Positions 1 through 8,774 of a stretch of 64,000 nt of DNA are shown one piece after another. A model generated the notes under the pieces. The model saw only the letters and a list, made by a program, of their open reading frames with translations, had not been told where the DNA came from and made no database searches. The stretch comes from Halobacteriovoraceae bacterium. GTDB lineage: Bacteria > Bdellovibrionota > Bacteriovoracia > Bacteriovoracales > Bacteriovoracaceae. The stretch spans positions 14,448 through 78,447 of the forward strand of contig JACKAK010000012.1 of assembly GCA_020635115.1 (NCBI GenBank), read 5' to 3'. Position 1 is the stretch's first letter. Every line of letters starts with the position of its first letter. A program made the translations under genes and the position numbers.

Positions 1-1971
1 TATAAACGAGATCAAATAATAAAGATGAATCGTCCTTTATTAAATGTAATCGGCGCATTAGCGTATTATGTTTGCTCTACTCAAGATTCAGAAATGATTT
101 ATCATATACGCCCTTTCAAATTAATAAACGATGAGGGTTTGCTTAAAGTATCTATCCCAACCTTAAAAGGTCTCGAAATTTTACCCCGCGACAAGGATAG
201 ATATAGAGATTCACTTCTTGGGCTTTTGGATAAAACCAAAACAGCACTTGGAGCAAGATATCTTAGAACTTTTATTCTTACTCCCAGCTTAGATATTAAT
301 GAAATTATCCAGAGACAAGAGATCATCAAATTTTTCATTGATAATCACGAAATTCTACAAAACGTCCGAGAGGATCTTTTTCATATTAGAGATATTGAGA
401 GAATTCTTGCAAAAGTCTCCAATGGGAAGGCCACAAGTGATGATTTACATAATATTTCCAAAACAATTATGGCCTATCAGACGATTGTTCAAACACTTGG
501 AAAATCTAGGCCAAATAATCTTGGAACACTTAGTGACGTTTTAAATGAATCTCTTACATTTATTTCAAAATCAGTAATCAGCATTTTAAATGATGAATTA
601 GGGGCCTCTTTAGAGAAGGGAAATTTAATAAAGGATGGACATAGTAAAAAGCGAGACAAGTTAGCAAAACTTGCACTAAATGCTACAGATGAAATTCTTC
701 AACTTGAGGAATTGTATAGAGAAAAAACTGGTATTCCTAAACTAAAAATAAAACACAATAATGTTGCAGGTTATTTTGTAGAAGTTTCAAAGTCATCAAG
801 TGAAAAACTTCCAAAATCTTTTGAAAGAAGACAGACCCTTGTTAACACAGAAAGATTTTCAACAAAAGAGTTAATCGACTTCGAAAAAGAAGTGGTAAAC
901 GCAAAGGATAAGCTTGAAAAACTAGAACGTGAAATTTTCAAAGGACTTATCAATATTGTGAAAGATCATAGCAAGCAATTGCAAGAACTCGCTAGTGAAA
1001 TCTCTAATGTAGATGTCTATCAGTCTCTGGCCTGGGTTGCTCATCAAGAAGATTTTGTATGTCCCCAAATAGACTCAAAAAAGAAAATTTTCAAATGCTC
1101 CGGGGCCTGGCATCCATTAATTAAGGCCAACATAAAAGATCAATTTGTTTCACATGATATCATACTTGATGACATAAACTATTTTGGTCTAATCACTGGG
1201 CCAAATATGGCCGGCAAAACTACTGTTATGAGAGAAGTGGCCATTATCCAGCTACTGGCGCAGATTGGAAGTTTCGTGCCTGCAGAAAGTGCTGTTTTGT
1301 CTCCTGCAGACTATATTTTCAGTCGACTTGGAGCAAGTGATGATATTCTAAGAGGTCAATCAACCTTTATGGTTGAGATGTCTGAGACCGCTGAAATCAT
1401 TCGCCACGCCACTGAAAAATCTCTAGTTATTTTAGATGAAGTTGGTAGAGGAACTTCAACCTATGATGGGCTTTCGATCGCTTGGTCGTTGGTAGAATAC
1501 TTTGTAAAAAATATCAAATCACGCACTCTTTTTGCGACTCACTACCATGAGCTTATTGAATTAGCAGAAGAACTCAATGGCGCAAAAAACTTAACAGTGG
1601 AAATCGTAAATAATAATGGACGGGTGGAATTTCTTTATAGGTTAATTGAAAAAGCTGCTGAACAGAGTTACGGAATTTATGTCGCAGAGTTGGCCGGACT
1701 TCCTCGTGAAATTATTAATCGCTCTCAATCACTGCTTAAAGACCTTGAGACACAACATCATCATGATCAAAATAAAGAAAGTAAAAGTTTGCCTGATTAC
1801 CAAACAGGAACCCAATTGTGTTTTTTTCAAGAACCTGTTGAAGTTCAGATTCCAAAACATCTTGAAGTTTTAGAATCAGAGCTTGAAAAAATTGATGTTC
1901 TTAGAATCACTCCAATAGATGCATTAATTAAACTTCAAAAACTTAAAGAAAAAGTAAATCATCTCATATAG
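1..1971 (+). CDS. mutS: DNA mismatch repair protein MutS (5' end outside window)
   Basis: MutS recognises base mismatches as a dimer and signals repair through ATP binding. The frame is open from base 1, so the mismatch-binding N-terminal domain lies outside the window. The visible 650 or so residues are the core, clamp and ATPase domains; whole MutS is usually about 850. Walker A is GPNMAGKTT (about 1198-1224), Walker B reads VILDEVGRGTST (about 1424-1460), followed by FATHYHEL. Most MutS have Ser in place of the first Thr of GKTT, a mild variation. The gene ends 9 bp from the convergent porin gene, with no room for a terminator between them. Identification is firm. Confidence 0.96.
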   Translation, partial: YKRDQIIKMNRPLLNVIGALAYYVCSTQDSEMIYHIRPFKLINDEGLLKVSIPTLKGLEILPRDKDRYRDSLLGLLDKTKTALGARYLRTFILTPSLDINEIIQRQEIIKFFIDNHEILQNVREDLFHIRDIERILAKVSNGKATSDDLHNISKTIMAYQTIVQTLGKSRPNNLGTLSDVLNESLTFISKSVISILNDELGASLEKGNLIKDGHSKKRDKLAKLALNATDEILQLEELYREKTGIPKLKIKHNNVAGYFVEVSKSSSEKLPKSFERRQTLVNTERFSTKELIDFEKEVVNAKDKLEKLEREIFKGLINIVKDHSKQLQELASEISNVDVYQSLAWVAHQEDFVCPQIDSKKKIFKCSGAWHPLIKANIKDQFVSHDIILDDINYFGLITGPNMAGKTTVMREVAIIQLLAQIGSFVPAESAVLSPADYIFSRLGASDDILRGQSTFMVEMSETAEIIRHATEKSLVILDEVGRGTSTYDGLSIAWSLVEYFVKNIKSRTLFATHYHELIELAEELNGAKNLTVEIVNNNGRVEFLYRLIEKAAEQSYGIYVAELAGLPREIINRSQSLLKDLETQHHHDQNKESKSLPDYQTGTQLCFFQEPVEVQIPKHLEVLESELEKIDVLRITPIDALIKLQKLKEKVNHLI

Positions 1972-1980
1972 ATTTTTTGT

Positions 1981-3327
1981 CTAGAACCAAGATTCAAATT
2001 GAATCCCATAGTTTGAATAATTTTCAGGAGCTCCAATTATACCAGCGTTACTCGCGACAGTCTCAGCAATTGCGCTATTTACAAAAGTTTGTGAAATATA
2101 AAAGCGAATTACCGGTCTTCCCCAAATACCTTTGTTTAGATGAATTTGCGGAGAGAGAGTAAAACGAGTGAGATTACTAATGGGAGCTTCTTCTCTGTCT
2201 AAACTTACCCACCCAACTTCACTGGCCAAAGAAAAATGGTCACTAAAAAAGTAAACCGGTCTGATAGCAGCTCCAAAGAATGACTCTTTGTCTACGACTG
2301 TTTTTGAACCACTTGTAATTTTAGCAGGTCCTAATTCACTCATATCCCAAGTTATTGCATGCAAAATTTCTAGATTTCCAAAAACAATTTTTCCTTGATT
2401 AAAAATTCTAAATCTTTTGGCCTCTTCATATTTGTTTTTCTTTGTATTACCTATATCTTTGAGTGCATATGTAAGATCAAATTTCATACTCATACTTTCC
2501 ATATTCCCTGTCGCATAGGCAAGACCAAATTCATTATCGCTAAATTTAAATTTAAATCCTAGAATATATCCCGTATTTGAACTATAAATCACATCATTTC
2601 CTGTTGTTGTGTCAACTGTCTTACCTCCTTTATTGAACCCAACTGCTAACCATGTGTCCAAGGTGCCAATACCTAAATCCAAATCCATATAGCGCATATC
2701 AACTACTTTTTTGGAAACAGTTCCACCAGAACCTTTTGTGGACTTTCCTTCCGAGGTATCAGGATCTGTTGGTGCATTTAGAAATGCAACTTTTACAAGC
2801 CCTTCTCCTAGTTTAATTCCACTTATTCCTGCACCAATCCCACTCATATCGGCCCAATGAAACCAATCTAGTATATGAATATCAGTTTCTCTATACCATC
2901 TTTTTCCAACCCAAATCTTAGAATTTTCCATTTTAAATAAATTTCCTAAAGTAAGGTATGATTCAACCATGCTGATAGATAAATCCCCATTACCATCTGA
3001 AGTAGAACTCCCTTCGGAATTGGTATGGCCAGGTTCAGAAACTGCAAAATTAACATTCATCACTTGATAAGGTTTTTCAGCTTTTTCCCAAGCTTTCTGT
3101 GGAGAATAGCTAAAGTTCATTTCTCCATATGTTCCACATTCATTTCCCAGTCTCATGAAATTTCCGGGTACTCCAGAAATTTTAGGACAAACGTGATCTT
3201 CACCCCATCCATTTATTCCAGTGCCTGCGCGAAGATATCCGCCTAATTTCAAATAATCATCACCAATGACCTTATGAATTACAGAGAACAGGCCCAGAAT
3301 TAATACTGCAAATTTAATGTTTTTCAT
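1981..3327 (-). CDS. LamB-type maltoporin/carbohydrate porin
   Basis: Predicted outer-membrane beta-barrel of the LamB (maltoporin) family, 448 residues, close to the family length. An N-terminal signal peptide (MKNIKFAVLILGLFSVIHKVIG) is followed by the characteristic opening GYLRAGTGINGWG and RLGNECGTYGEMNF, which match the start of mature LamB. The chain ends in an aromatic residue (ESWF), as outer-membrane barrels do. The start is supported by GAGGA five bases before ATG. It stands alone, with no sugar-transport genes beside it, so the substrate (probably oligosaccharides) is inferred from family only. Confidence 0.85.
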   Translation of the reverse strand: MKNIKFAVLILGLFSVIHKVIGDDYLKLGGYLRAGTGINGWGEDHVCPKISGVPGNFMRLGNECGTYGEMNFSYSPQKAWEKAEKPYQVMNVNFAVSEPGHTNSEGSSTSDGNGDLSISMVESYLTLGNLFKMENSKIWVGKRWYRETDIHILDWFHWADMSGIGAGISGIKLGEGLVKVAFLNAPTDPDTSEGKSTKGSGGTVSKKVVDMRYMDLDLGIGTLDTWLAVGFNKGGKTVDTTTGNDVIYSSNTGYILGFKFKFSDNEFGLAYATGNMESMSMKFDLTYALKDIGNTKKNKYEEAKRFRIFNQGKIVFGNLEILHAITWDMSELGPAKITSGSKTVVDKESFFGAAIRPVYFFSDHFSLASEVGWVSLDREEAPISNLTRFTLSPQIHLNKGIWGRPVIRFYISQTFVNSAIAETVASNAGIIGAPENYSNYGIQFESWF

Positions 3328-3416
3328 ATTTTCCTCAATAATTTAAACTCTAGTCATAAAACGATACCTATGAATTTCCATAGTGTAAAACACAAACTTT
3401 TTTGATAAAAAAACTT

Positions 3417-4013
3417 ATGGATCAACTCACCTTCTTGCAAGAAAACGAAAACTCCTCCTATGCTGATGATGACGTCATTTTGTATAAGAGTTTTTTTTCA
3501 ACCAAACATTTTGTATATTTCACTAAGTGCTTAGACGAACTCCCCTGGAAAAAAGGAAAGATTGAAGTTTGGGGTAAATTGCATACCACTCCTAGATATG
3601 AAGCTTGGATAGGAAATAAAACCTACACATATTCGAGACAAATTTTAACACCTACAAATTGGACTCCGTGCCTACTTGAAATGAAAAAATTTATTGAATT
3701 AAAAATTGGGAGTAAATTTAATTCTGTTTTAGCTAACCTTTATCAAGACGGTTCTCATTATGTTGGATATCATTCAGACGACGAAGAAGAATTGGGAAAT
3801 AATCCAATTATTGCATCTGTAAGTTTAGGTGGAAGTAGACGGTTTTGTTTTCGCAAAAAAAATAATCACTCAGAGAAGGGAGAAATACTTTTAAATAGTG
3901 GGGATTTGATTATCATGAAAGGTAATTTTCAAAAAGATTGGCAGCATTGCGTTCCAAAAACGGCAAAGAAAGTTTCCCCAAGAATAAATCTAACCTTCAG
4001 ACAAATCAATTAA
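3417..4013 (+). CDS. AlkB-like 2-oxoglutarate/Fe(II) dioxygenase
   Basis: Member of the AlkB superfamily, which oxidatively removes alkyl groups from DNA or RNA bases. The iron-binding HxD is visible in VGYHSDDEEE, the distal His in DWQHCVP, and the 2-oxoglutarate-binding RxNxTFR in PRINLTFR near the C terminus. Also present is the nucleotide-lid-type stretch LANLYQDGSHYVG. About 198 residues, nearer the short AlkBH2/3-like forms than E. coli AlkB. No clear ribosome-binding site; a TTG at 3402 would add five residues. It lies alone between divergent and unrelated genes, so substrate is unknown. Confidence 0.88.
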   Translation: MDQLTFLQENENSSYADDDVILYKSFFSTKHFVYFTKCLDELPWKKGKIEVWGKLHTTPRYEAWIGNKTYTYSRQILTPTNWTPCLLEMKKFIELKIGSKFNSVLANLYQDGSHYVGYHSDDEEELGNNPIIASVSLGGSRRFCFRKKNNHSEKGEILLNSGDLIIMKGNFQKDWQHCVPKTAKKVSPRINLTFRQIN

Positions 4014-4281
4014 GTCTATATATTCATATTTTCAATCTGTTGCAAGAAATGACTCGTTTAATAGGCAGTACAGATACACTAAAACAAAAATAAATAATTC
4101 AAAGAAGATTTTTTAATTTAAAAGGAAAAAAATACATCTTTATAACTATTGGTAAATACATTGAGGTTCAATGAGAATCTCGCTCAACTTTAAGTAAAAT
4201 TAGGACGATCAGACATCTGTAATCAATACTTCACTAATTATTGGTTATTTGCAAGACAAAGAGTTTGATACAATATTGATT

Positions 4282-6027
4282 ATGAAACATTTAATTTTGT
4301 TTTTAGCATTCATTCTAATTAGTTGTGGTAAGTCATCTATCAAAGTGAACCTATTTTCTGATTTTGACAATTTTATAAATGTTGGATCACTATCAAGTAT
4401 TTCTGTAAGTGCACAAAGAAGCTGGAGTGCTGTTGGACAAGAAAATCAAATTACTATTTCTACCTTAGATCAATTTGGAAGGTTGTTTCATGACTCAGGT
4501 ATAGCTTTTACGACCAACCTTACTGGCGGAACAAGTAAAGGTCATCTCAGTGTTATTACAGACGTTGGAGATGGGACTTATACAATGATTTACACGGGTG
4601 AAGTTATTGGAACTTCAGTTAATCTTGAAGTAAGTGTAAATGGTACAAGCATTTCAAATCATGATGTTAACTTAACTGTAAAAGAAGCTCGATTAGCTTT
4701 TACTGGAAAATCTTCGATGATTATTGCACCGAATTTTAGAGCGTTTAATGAAATAGATGGTGGATTTACACTTGAAGGTAATTGTGATGTCGAGGCAGGT
4801 GAAGTTAAAATTTCAGGATTCATAACAAATACAGGAGATCTACTCACTCCATGTAATTCGGCAGGTGGTGGTACTTTTTCTATATTTATAAACTATTCTA
4901 CAACTGAACCTCATTTTGGAAATTCTGCTAATCAGGTAATAAGTATTGTGTATGCTACTCAGGATACCGCGATACAAACATATACAACTCTCTACAAATT
5001 TCAAAGCTCATCTCCACCACAATATTTAACAAATACAGCACAATTACAATCTATTACCTGTAATGATTCAAACGTATTTTATATACTGGCAAATGATGTT
5101 GATGTACAAAGTGATACTTCACTAAGTACAAATAACTGGACACCAATTTGTGCAACAGTAACAGATAGTTTCCAAGGTTTGTTTGACGGTGGAGGTCACA
5201 CTATTTCAAATGTTCACAATCGAGTAGGTGGAGGTAATCGTGGTCTGTTTGCCTCTACATCATCAGCATTTATATCAAATTTAAATATAGAAAGTATAAA
5301 TATCGATGGTGATCTAAACGTTGGTGGACTAATTGGTAATGCATCCAGTGATTGTAGTGTGTATTATGTCAAAATCACAAGTGGATATATTTCAAGTTCT
5401 AGTGGAAATCTAGGGGGGCTAGTTGGATACAGAACTGATATAATTTACGGTTCAAGTTTTGAAGGAACTGTTTACTCTAATTATAAAAACAAAGTCGGCG
5501 GAATTGTAGGATATGCCTGGGGTAGTAGAATTTACAAATCAAAATCAAGTGGATCTTTAGCTGGAGGTAATTGGGCCGGAGGAATTGTTGGTGATGATCC
5601 CAACTTTGTAATTGAGTGTTCAAGTAACATGGCCATAAATGGAACTGATTATTTGGGAGGACTTGTTGGTAGAGCACTAGGTGGAACAATACGAAACTCC
5701 TATTTTACAGGGGCCGTCATTGGGTTTAATTATATTGGAGGACTTGCAGGACAAATTTTAAGCACTCCAATAAATTCTTATTCATCTTCCTTTATTATTG
5801 TAAAAACCTCCAATGGAGGTCAATTGTGGGGAAGTATTATGATAGAACCTGATGGATCAGAATCAACCTACTATAATAATTCTATTAATTGTGATGGTTG
5901 CGACATTTTTTATCCTTCCATGGAAAAAACAGATACCGAGCTAAAATCTAGAGACACATTTGCAAACTGGAATTTCAATTCTATCTACAACATAGATGAA
6001 GGGGTATCATTTCCTTATCATCAATAA
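4282..6027 (+). CDS. GLUG-repeat surface lipoprotein with Ig-like domain
   Basis: Predicted lipoprotein: MKHLILFLAFILISCGK is a signal peptide with lipobox LISC, which favours this ATG over an upstream TTG at 4249. After the Cys comes an invasin/filamin-like Ig domain (about residues 35-130, with VGQENQITISTLDQFGR and DVGDGTYT), then a beta-rich region. The second half holds at least six GLUG-type motifs (GGLIG, GGLVGY, GGIVGY, GGIVGD, GGLVGR, GGLAGQ) spaced 20-30 residues apart. GLUG repeats occur in surface adhesins and peptidases. Function as adhesin or surface structure is inference. No enzyme domain seen; monocistronic. Confidence 0.75.
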   Translation: MKHLILFLAFILISCGKSSIKVNLFSDFDNFINVGSLSSISVSAQRSWSAVGQENQITISTLDQFGRLFHDSGIAFTTNLTGGTSKGHLSVITDVGDGTYTMIYTGEVIGTSVNLEVSVNGTSISNHDVNLTVKEARLAFTGKSSMIIAPNFRAFNEIDGGFTLEGNCDVEAGEVKISGFITNTGDLLTPCNSAGGGTFSIFINYSTTEPHFGNSANQVISIVYATQDTAIQTYTTLYKFQSSSPPQYLTNTAQLQSITCNDSNVFYILANDVDVQSDTSLSTNNWTPICATVTDSFQGLFDGGGHTISNVHNRVGGGNRGLFASTSSAFISNLNIESINIDGDLNVGGLIGNASSDCSVYYVKITSGYISSSSGNLGGLVGYRTDIIYGSSFEGTVYSNYKNKVGGIVGYAWGSRIYKSKSSGSLAGGNWAGGIVGDDPNFVIECSSNMAINGTDYLGGLVGRALGGTIRNSYFTGAVIGFNYIGGLAGQILSTPINSYSSSFIIVKTSNGGQLWGSIMIEPDGSESTYYNNSINCDGCDIFYPSMEKTDTELKSRDTFANWNFNSIYNIDEGVSFPYHQ

Positions 6028-6119
6028 TAATATTTCTCATTTTTCTCTTGCACTCAAAAATTTGACCGACATGGAGTCATTTGATAAATTTTAACAGTCA
6101 TTCTAGAAAGGAGAATATT

Positions 6120-6509
6120 TTGAGCTATTGTTTTACTAAAGTATTAAATTGTAGTTTTGAAGAAGCACGAGAAAAAGTCACACAACAACTTAAAGAAGAA
6201 GGTTTTGGTATTTTAACAGAAATCAACGTTCAAGCGACTCTAAAAAAGAAGCTAGATGTTGATTTTTATCGATATGAGATTCTTGGAGCTTGTAATCCTC
6301 AGATGGCCTATCAGGCCTTACAAGCGGAGGATAAAATTGGAACAATGTTACCTTGCAATGTTATCCTCCAACAAAAACAAGAAAATGCTGGTATTGAAGT
6401 TTCTGCAGTAGATCCAATGGCATCTATGGCCGCAATTCAAAATCCTTCTTTAGGAGATATTGCTGGAGAAGTTCAAGCAAAACTTAAACGTGTAATAGAT
6501 TTATTGTAA
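6120..6509 (+). CDS. DUF302 family protein
   Basis: DUF302 proteins are small cytosolic proteins of unknown biochemical role. Family hallmarks are the opening SFEEAREKVTQQLKEEGFGIL, the FYRYEILGACNP segment and ALQAEDKIGTMLPCNVIL. The start is decided by AAAGGAG (6107-6113) six bases before a TTG at 6120, giving 129 residues, the usual length; a longer frame from 6081 lacks a ribosome-binding site. It sits alone between the GLUG lipoprotein and an RDD protein. Confidence 0.85.
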   Translation: MSYCFTKVLNCSFEEAREKVTQQLKEEGFGILTEINVQATLKKKLDVDFYRYEILGACNPQMAYQALQAEDKIGTMLPCNVILQQKQENAGIEVSAVDPMASMAAIQNPSLGDIAGEVQAKLKRVIDLL

Positions 6510-6624
6510 TATGACTGATTTCAGATTTTTTTAGTATTTTACTTATAATATATTGGAATTACTATTTTTTTTATCCTTAGGCCCTAGCAAAATCTGTCCG
6601 AATAGGTACTAGTTGAGGGCCAGA

Positions 6625-7296
6625 ATGGACAAATTAAAGAGAACTAAAAAACAAATAAAAAAAATATTAAGCAAAAGAATTTCTGCATTTATAATTGATT
6701 TATACGCCATCTCAATCATCTCAAAGTTACTTATTATTAACTACTTTGATTTTATGAATAACATTTTTTTTATTACTCCAAACTCACATCAAATTAAAGC
6801 GGCCTTATCTTTGAGCTCTTTAAATTTTACAATGATGTTAATCGTTGGGCTCTCTTATTTTACAGGTTTTTTGTATTTCAACCATGGTCAAACACCTGGA
6901 AAATTGATTTTTCAATTACGCACATTTAGAACTGATGGGCCAGAATTATCATTTTTTCAATGTCTTTTAAGAACTGTGAGTTACTTTTTTAGCTACATGT
7001 CCGCTTTTGCTTTTATTTTTGCGTGGCCTACTTTTTTATCTAAAAACAATAGAGGTATTCCATGTATGATTTCAAATACATTTACAGATATTGAAAATTA
7101 TTTTGAAGAAGTTGAAAAGTTAACTCAGTCTAGTAAAGTCAATGTGATTGATTTTCCTGTAGCAAATTTTATTTCATATCAATCTGCAGAAGGTTTGATA
7201 TTAAATTCAAAAACAACGACTACTGAGGTTAAGCAAGATAATGTAATTTACCTTCCATACGTACCTACTGAAGATGAGAAAGACAAAGCGGCCTAA
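6625..7296 (+). CDS. RDD-family membrane protein
   Basis: Integral membrane protein with an RDD domain, a family of small membrane proteins of mostly unknown, perhaps transport-related, role. Visible are a basic N terminus, the first membrane segment with the Asp of the RDD pattern (ISAFIIDLYAIS), a middle segment and the diagnostic HGQTPGKLIFQLRTFRTDG loop before the last membrane segments. A hydrophilic tail of about 70 residues follows. ATG 6625 is preceded by GAGGG at five bases. The last four bases overlap the convergent hydrolase gene. Confidence 0.8.
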   Translation: MDKLKRTKKQIKKILSKRISAFIIDLYAISIISKLLIINYFDFMNNIFFITPNSHQIKAALSLSSLNFTMMLIVGLSYFTGFLYFNHGQTPGKLIFQLRTFRTDGPELSFFQCLLRTVSYFFSYMSAFAFIFAWPTFLSKNNRGIPCMISNTFTDIENYFEEVEKLTQSSKVNVIDFPVANFISYQSAEGLILNSKTTTTEVKQDNVIYLPYVPTEDEKDKAA

Positions 7297-8162
7297 ATCT
7301 CAAGCAAAAATCTATTAATTAAATTCACGAATTCTTTTTGATTTTCAAAATGTGGGTAATGGGCCGATTTATCAACCAATAGTATATTTTCATTAACTTT
7401 ACTTTCCATAATTTTATCATATTTCCCGTTAATCCATATTTTTGGTGATGGAATGTGTTCAAAATCGATAGTTAGATTTGAAAATCGACTATAAAGATCT
7501 TTTCGAACTGTTTTAAAGACGAAATCATTGATTGGTGAATTAATTTCAGTTTGCAACTTAAAAACTCGATCTCGCACAATTTGATTGTACCAATAAAAAT
7601 CATTTCGTTTTGGATTTTGATTAAAGTATGGCACAAGTTTTTCTGTAAGATTCCAAATTTCAGAAAGTTCTAAAAATTGTAATTCCTCTATTTTGGGGGT
7701 TTCAATTTCCGGAAATTCTCTATTCAAATATTCAATGTCTAGTATTAAGTTATTTATTCTTGGAGTTAAAATTGACTGAGACGTTGATAAGAAAATTGAA
7801 CCTAAATTCGTTTTGATTTTTTTTATAAAGTCGTTAAGAACTTTTGCACCATAACTATGTCCCAAAATGACATTAATAAATATATTTTGGTCTTTAAGAA
7901 ATGATATCAAATTGTTTAAATCATCAATATTTTCATTATGTGTTACTGTGGATACACATTTTGATCTCCCACAACCTCTTTGATCATATAAAACTAAATT
8001 AGCATTCAGTTCTTGAAATAAACTATATTGTTCTATCATTTGTTCAAGTATAGCACAATTGAGTCCTGGCCCTCCATGTATCCAGAGAAGATTAGGATAA
8101 GATTTATTTTTAACAAAAGTGGATATATATAAACTTTGATGTTCTAATATAGATTTTTTCAT
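7293..8162 (-). CDS. alpha/beta hydrolase, proline iminopeptidase-like (S33)
   Basis: Alpha/beta-hydrolase fold protein of 289 residues resembling the S33 peptidase family. Motifs: oxyanion-hole HGGPG (about residue 30), LYDQRGCGRS, nucleophile elbow GHSYG, a late Asp in INGKYDKIM and a late His in SAHYPHFE, so the catalytic triad looks complete. It lacks an export signal. A second, more canonical proline iminopeptidase lies at 13941-14879. No clear ribosome-binding site before the ATG. Substrate unknown; an aminopeptidase or ester hydrolase role is inferred. Confidence 0.78.
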   Translation of the reverse strand: MKKSILEHQSLYISTFVKNKSYPNLLWIHGGPGLNCAILEQMIEQYSLFQELNANLVLYDQRGCGRSKCVSTVTHNENIDDLNNLISFLKDQNIFINVILGHSYGAKVLNDFIKKIKTNLGSIFLSTSQSILTPRINNLILDIEYLNREFPEIETPKIEELQFLELSEIWNLTEKLVPYFNQNPKRNDFYWYNQIVRDRVFKLQTEINSPINDFVFKTVRKDLYSRFSNLTIDFEHIPSPKIWINGKYDKIMESKVNENILLVDKSAHYPHFENQKEFVNLINRFLLEI

Positions 8163-8594
8163 GAGTATTACAAATTACACCTTTTTAACATTCAATTTCT
8201 CAAAGAAGAATTAACCACAAGTTAATATTAACAAAGTGGACAGAATATTCAAAGGCAGCTTTATTATCAGAAAATAAATCTTTACGAGTTAAGTAACGAA
8301 ATTATTATTTCTTTCATTTTTGATTTATTTTTTAACTTCTCCATTTATCGTATTGAATTGTGATATTAAACGCAAATAGCAAGTTTAGTTTTATATCTGT
8401 TTGATCATCAGATTGCCCGAAGCACAATAATTTTTTGGAGCATATACACATTATTTTCAGAGTTTATTTTTTTAAAGTCCCCAATATTAAGATTGGAGAA
8501 AAAAATCTCATATATCTATCTAGATTTTTAAGAAAGTTCGAATTTTAATTAGAGAAAATCGCAAAATTCACCACTAAAATAATCTACTTAAAAA
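8163..8594. other. long AT-rich intergenic region
   Basis: Over 430 bases between the divergent hydrolase start and a doubtful small ORF. It is very AT-rich and shows no convincing reading frame, RNA fold or repeat. It presumably carries the promoter of the hydrolase gene on the minus strand, but no good -35/-10 pair stands out. Confidence 0.4.
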
Positions 8595-8756
8595 ATGAGC
8601 ACAGTGTCAACTTTCGACCTTTTTTCCTATGATGAAAACACAATTTTGAAAATAAATAATATTATGGAGACTAAAATAAATAAACTCCCCCCAACCATGC
8701 ATGACCAGTCAAAATTAATCAAGTTCATCGAAATGAATAAAAATAAAATGAGATAA
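8595..8756 (+). CDS. possible 53-residue small protein (doubtful)
   Basis: An ATG-initiated frame of 53 codons, starting MSTVSTFDLFSYDEN and containing KLPPTMHDQSKLIKFIEM. It uses plausible codons and is slightly less AT-rich than the flanking spacer, but there is no ribosome-binding site and no family match that I recognise. Its stop codon lies inside the aspS terminator stem, so it is convergent with aspS. It could be a chance frame or a relic. Confidence 0.2.
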   Translation: MSTVSTFDLFSYDENTILKINNIMETKINKLPPTMHDQSKLIKFIEMNKNKMR

Positions 8757-8774
8757 TATTGAGAATTATCTCAT
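8748..8774 (-). terminator. aspS rho-independent terminator
   Basis: A perfect 10-bp inverted repeat (8748-8757 with 8765-8774, stem ATGAGATAAT, 7-base loop) directly overlaps the end of aspS. On the minus strand it is followed by TTTTATTTTTATT. The stem is AT-rich, so termination strength is uncertain, but position and tail fit an intrinsic terminator. Confidence 0.65.
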
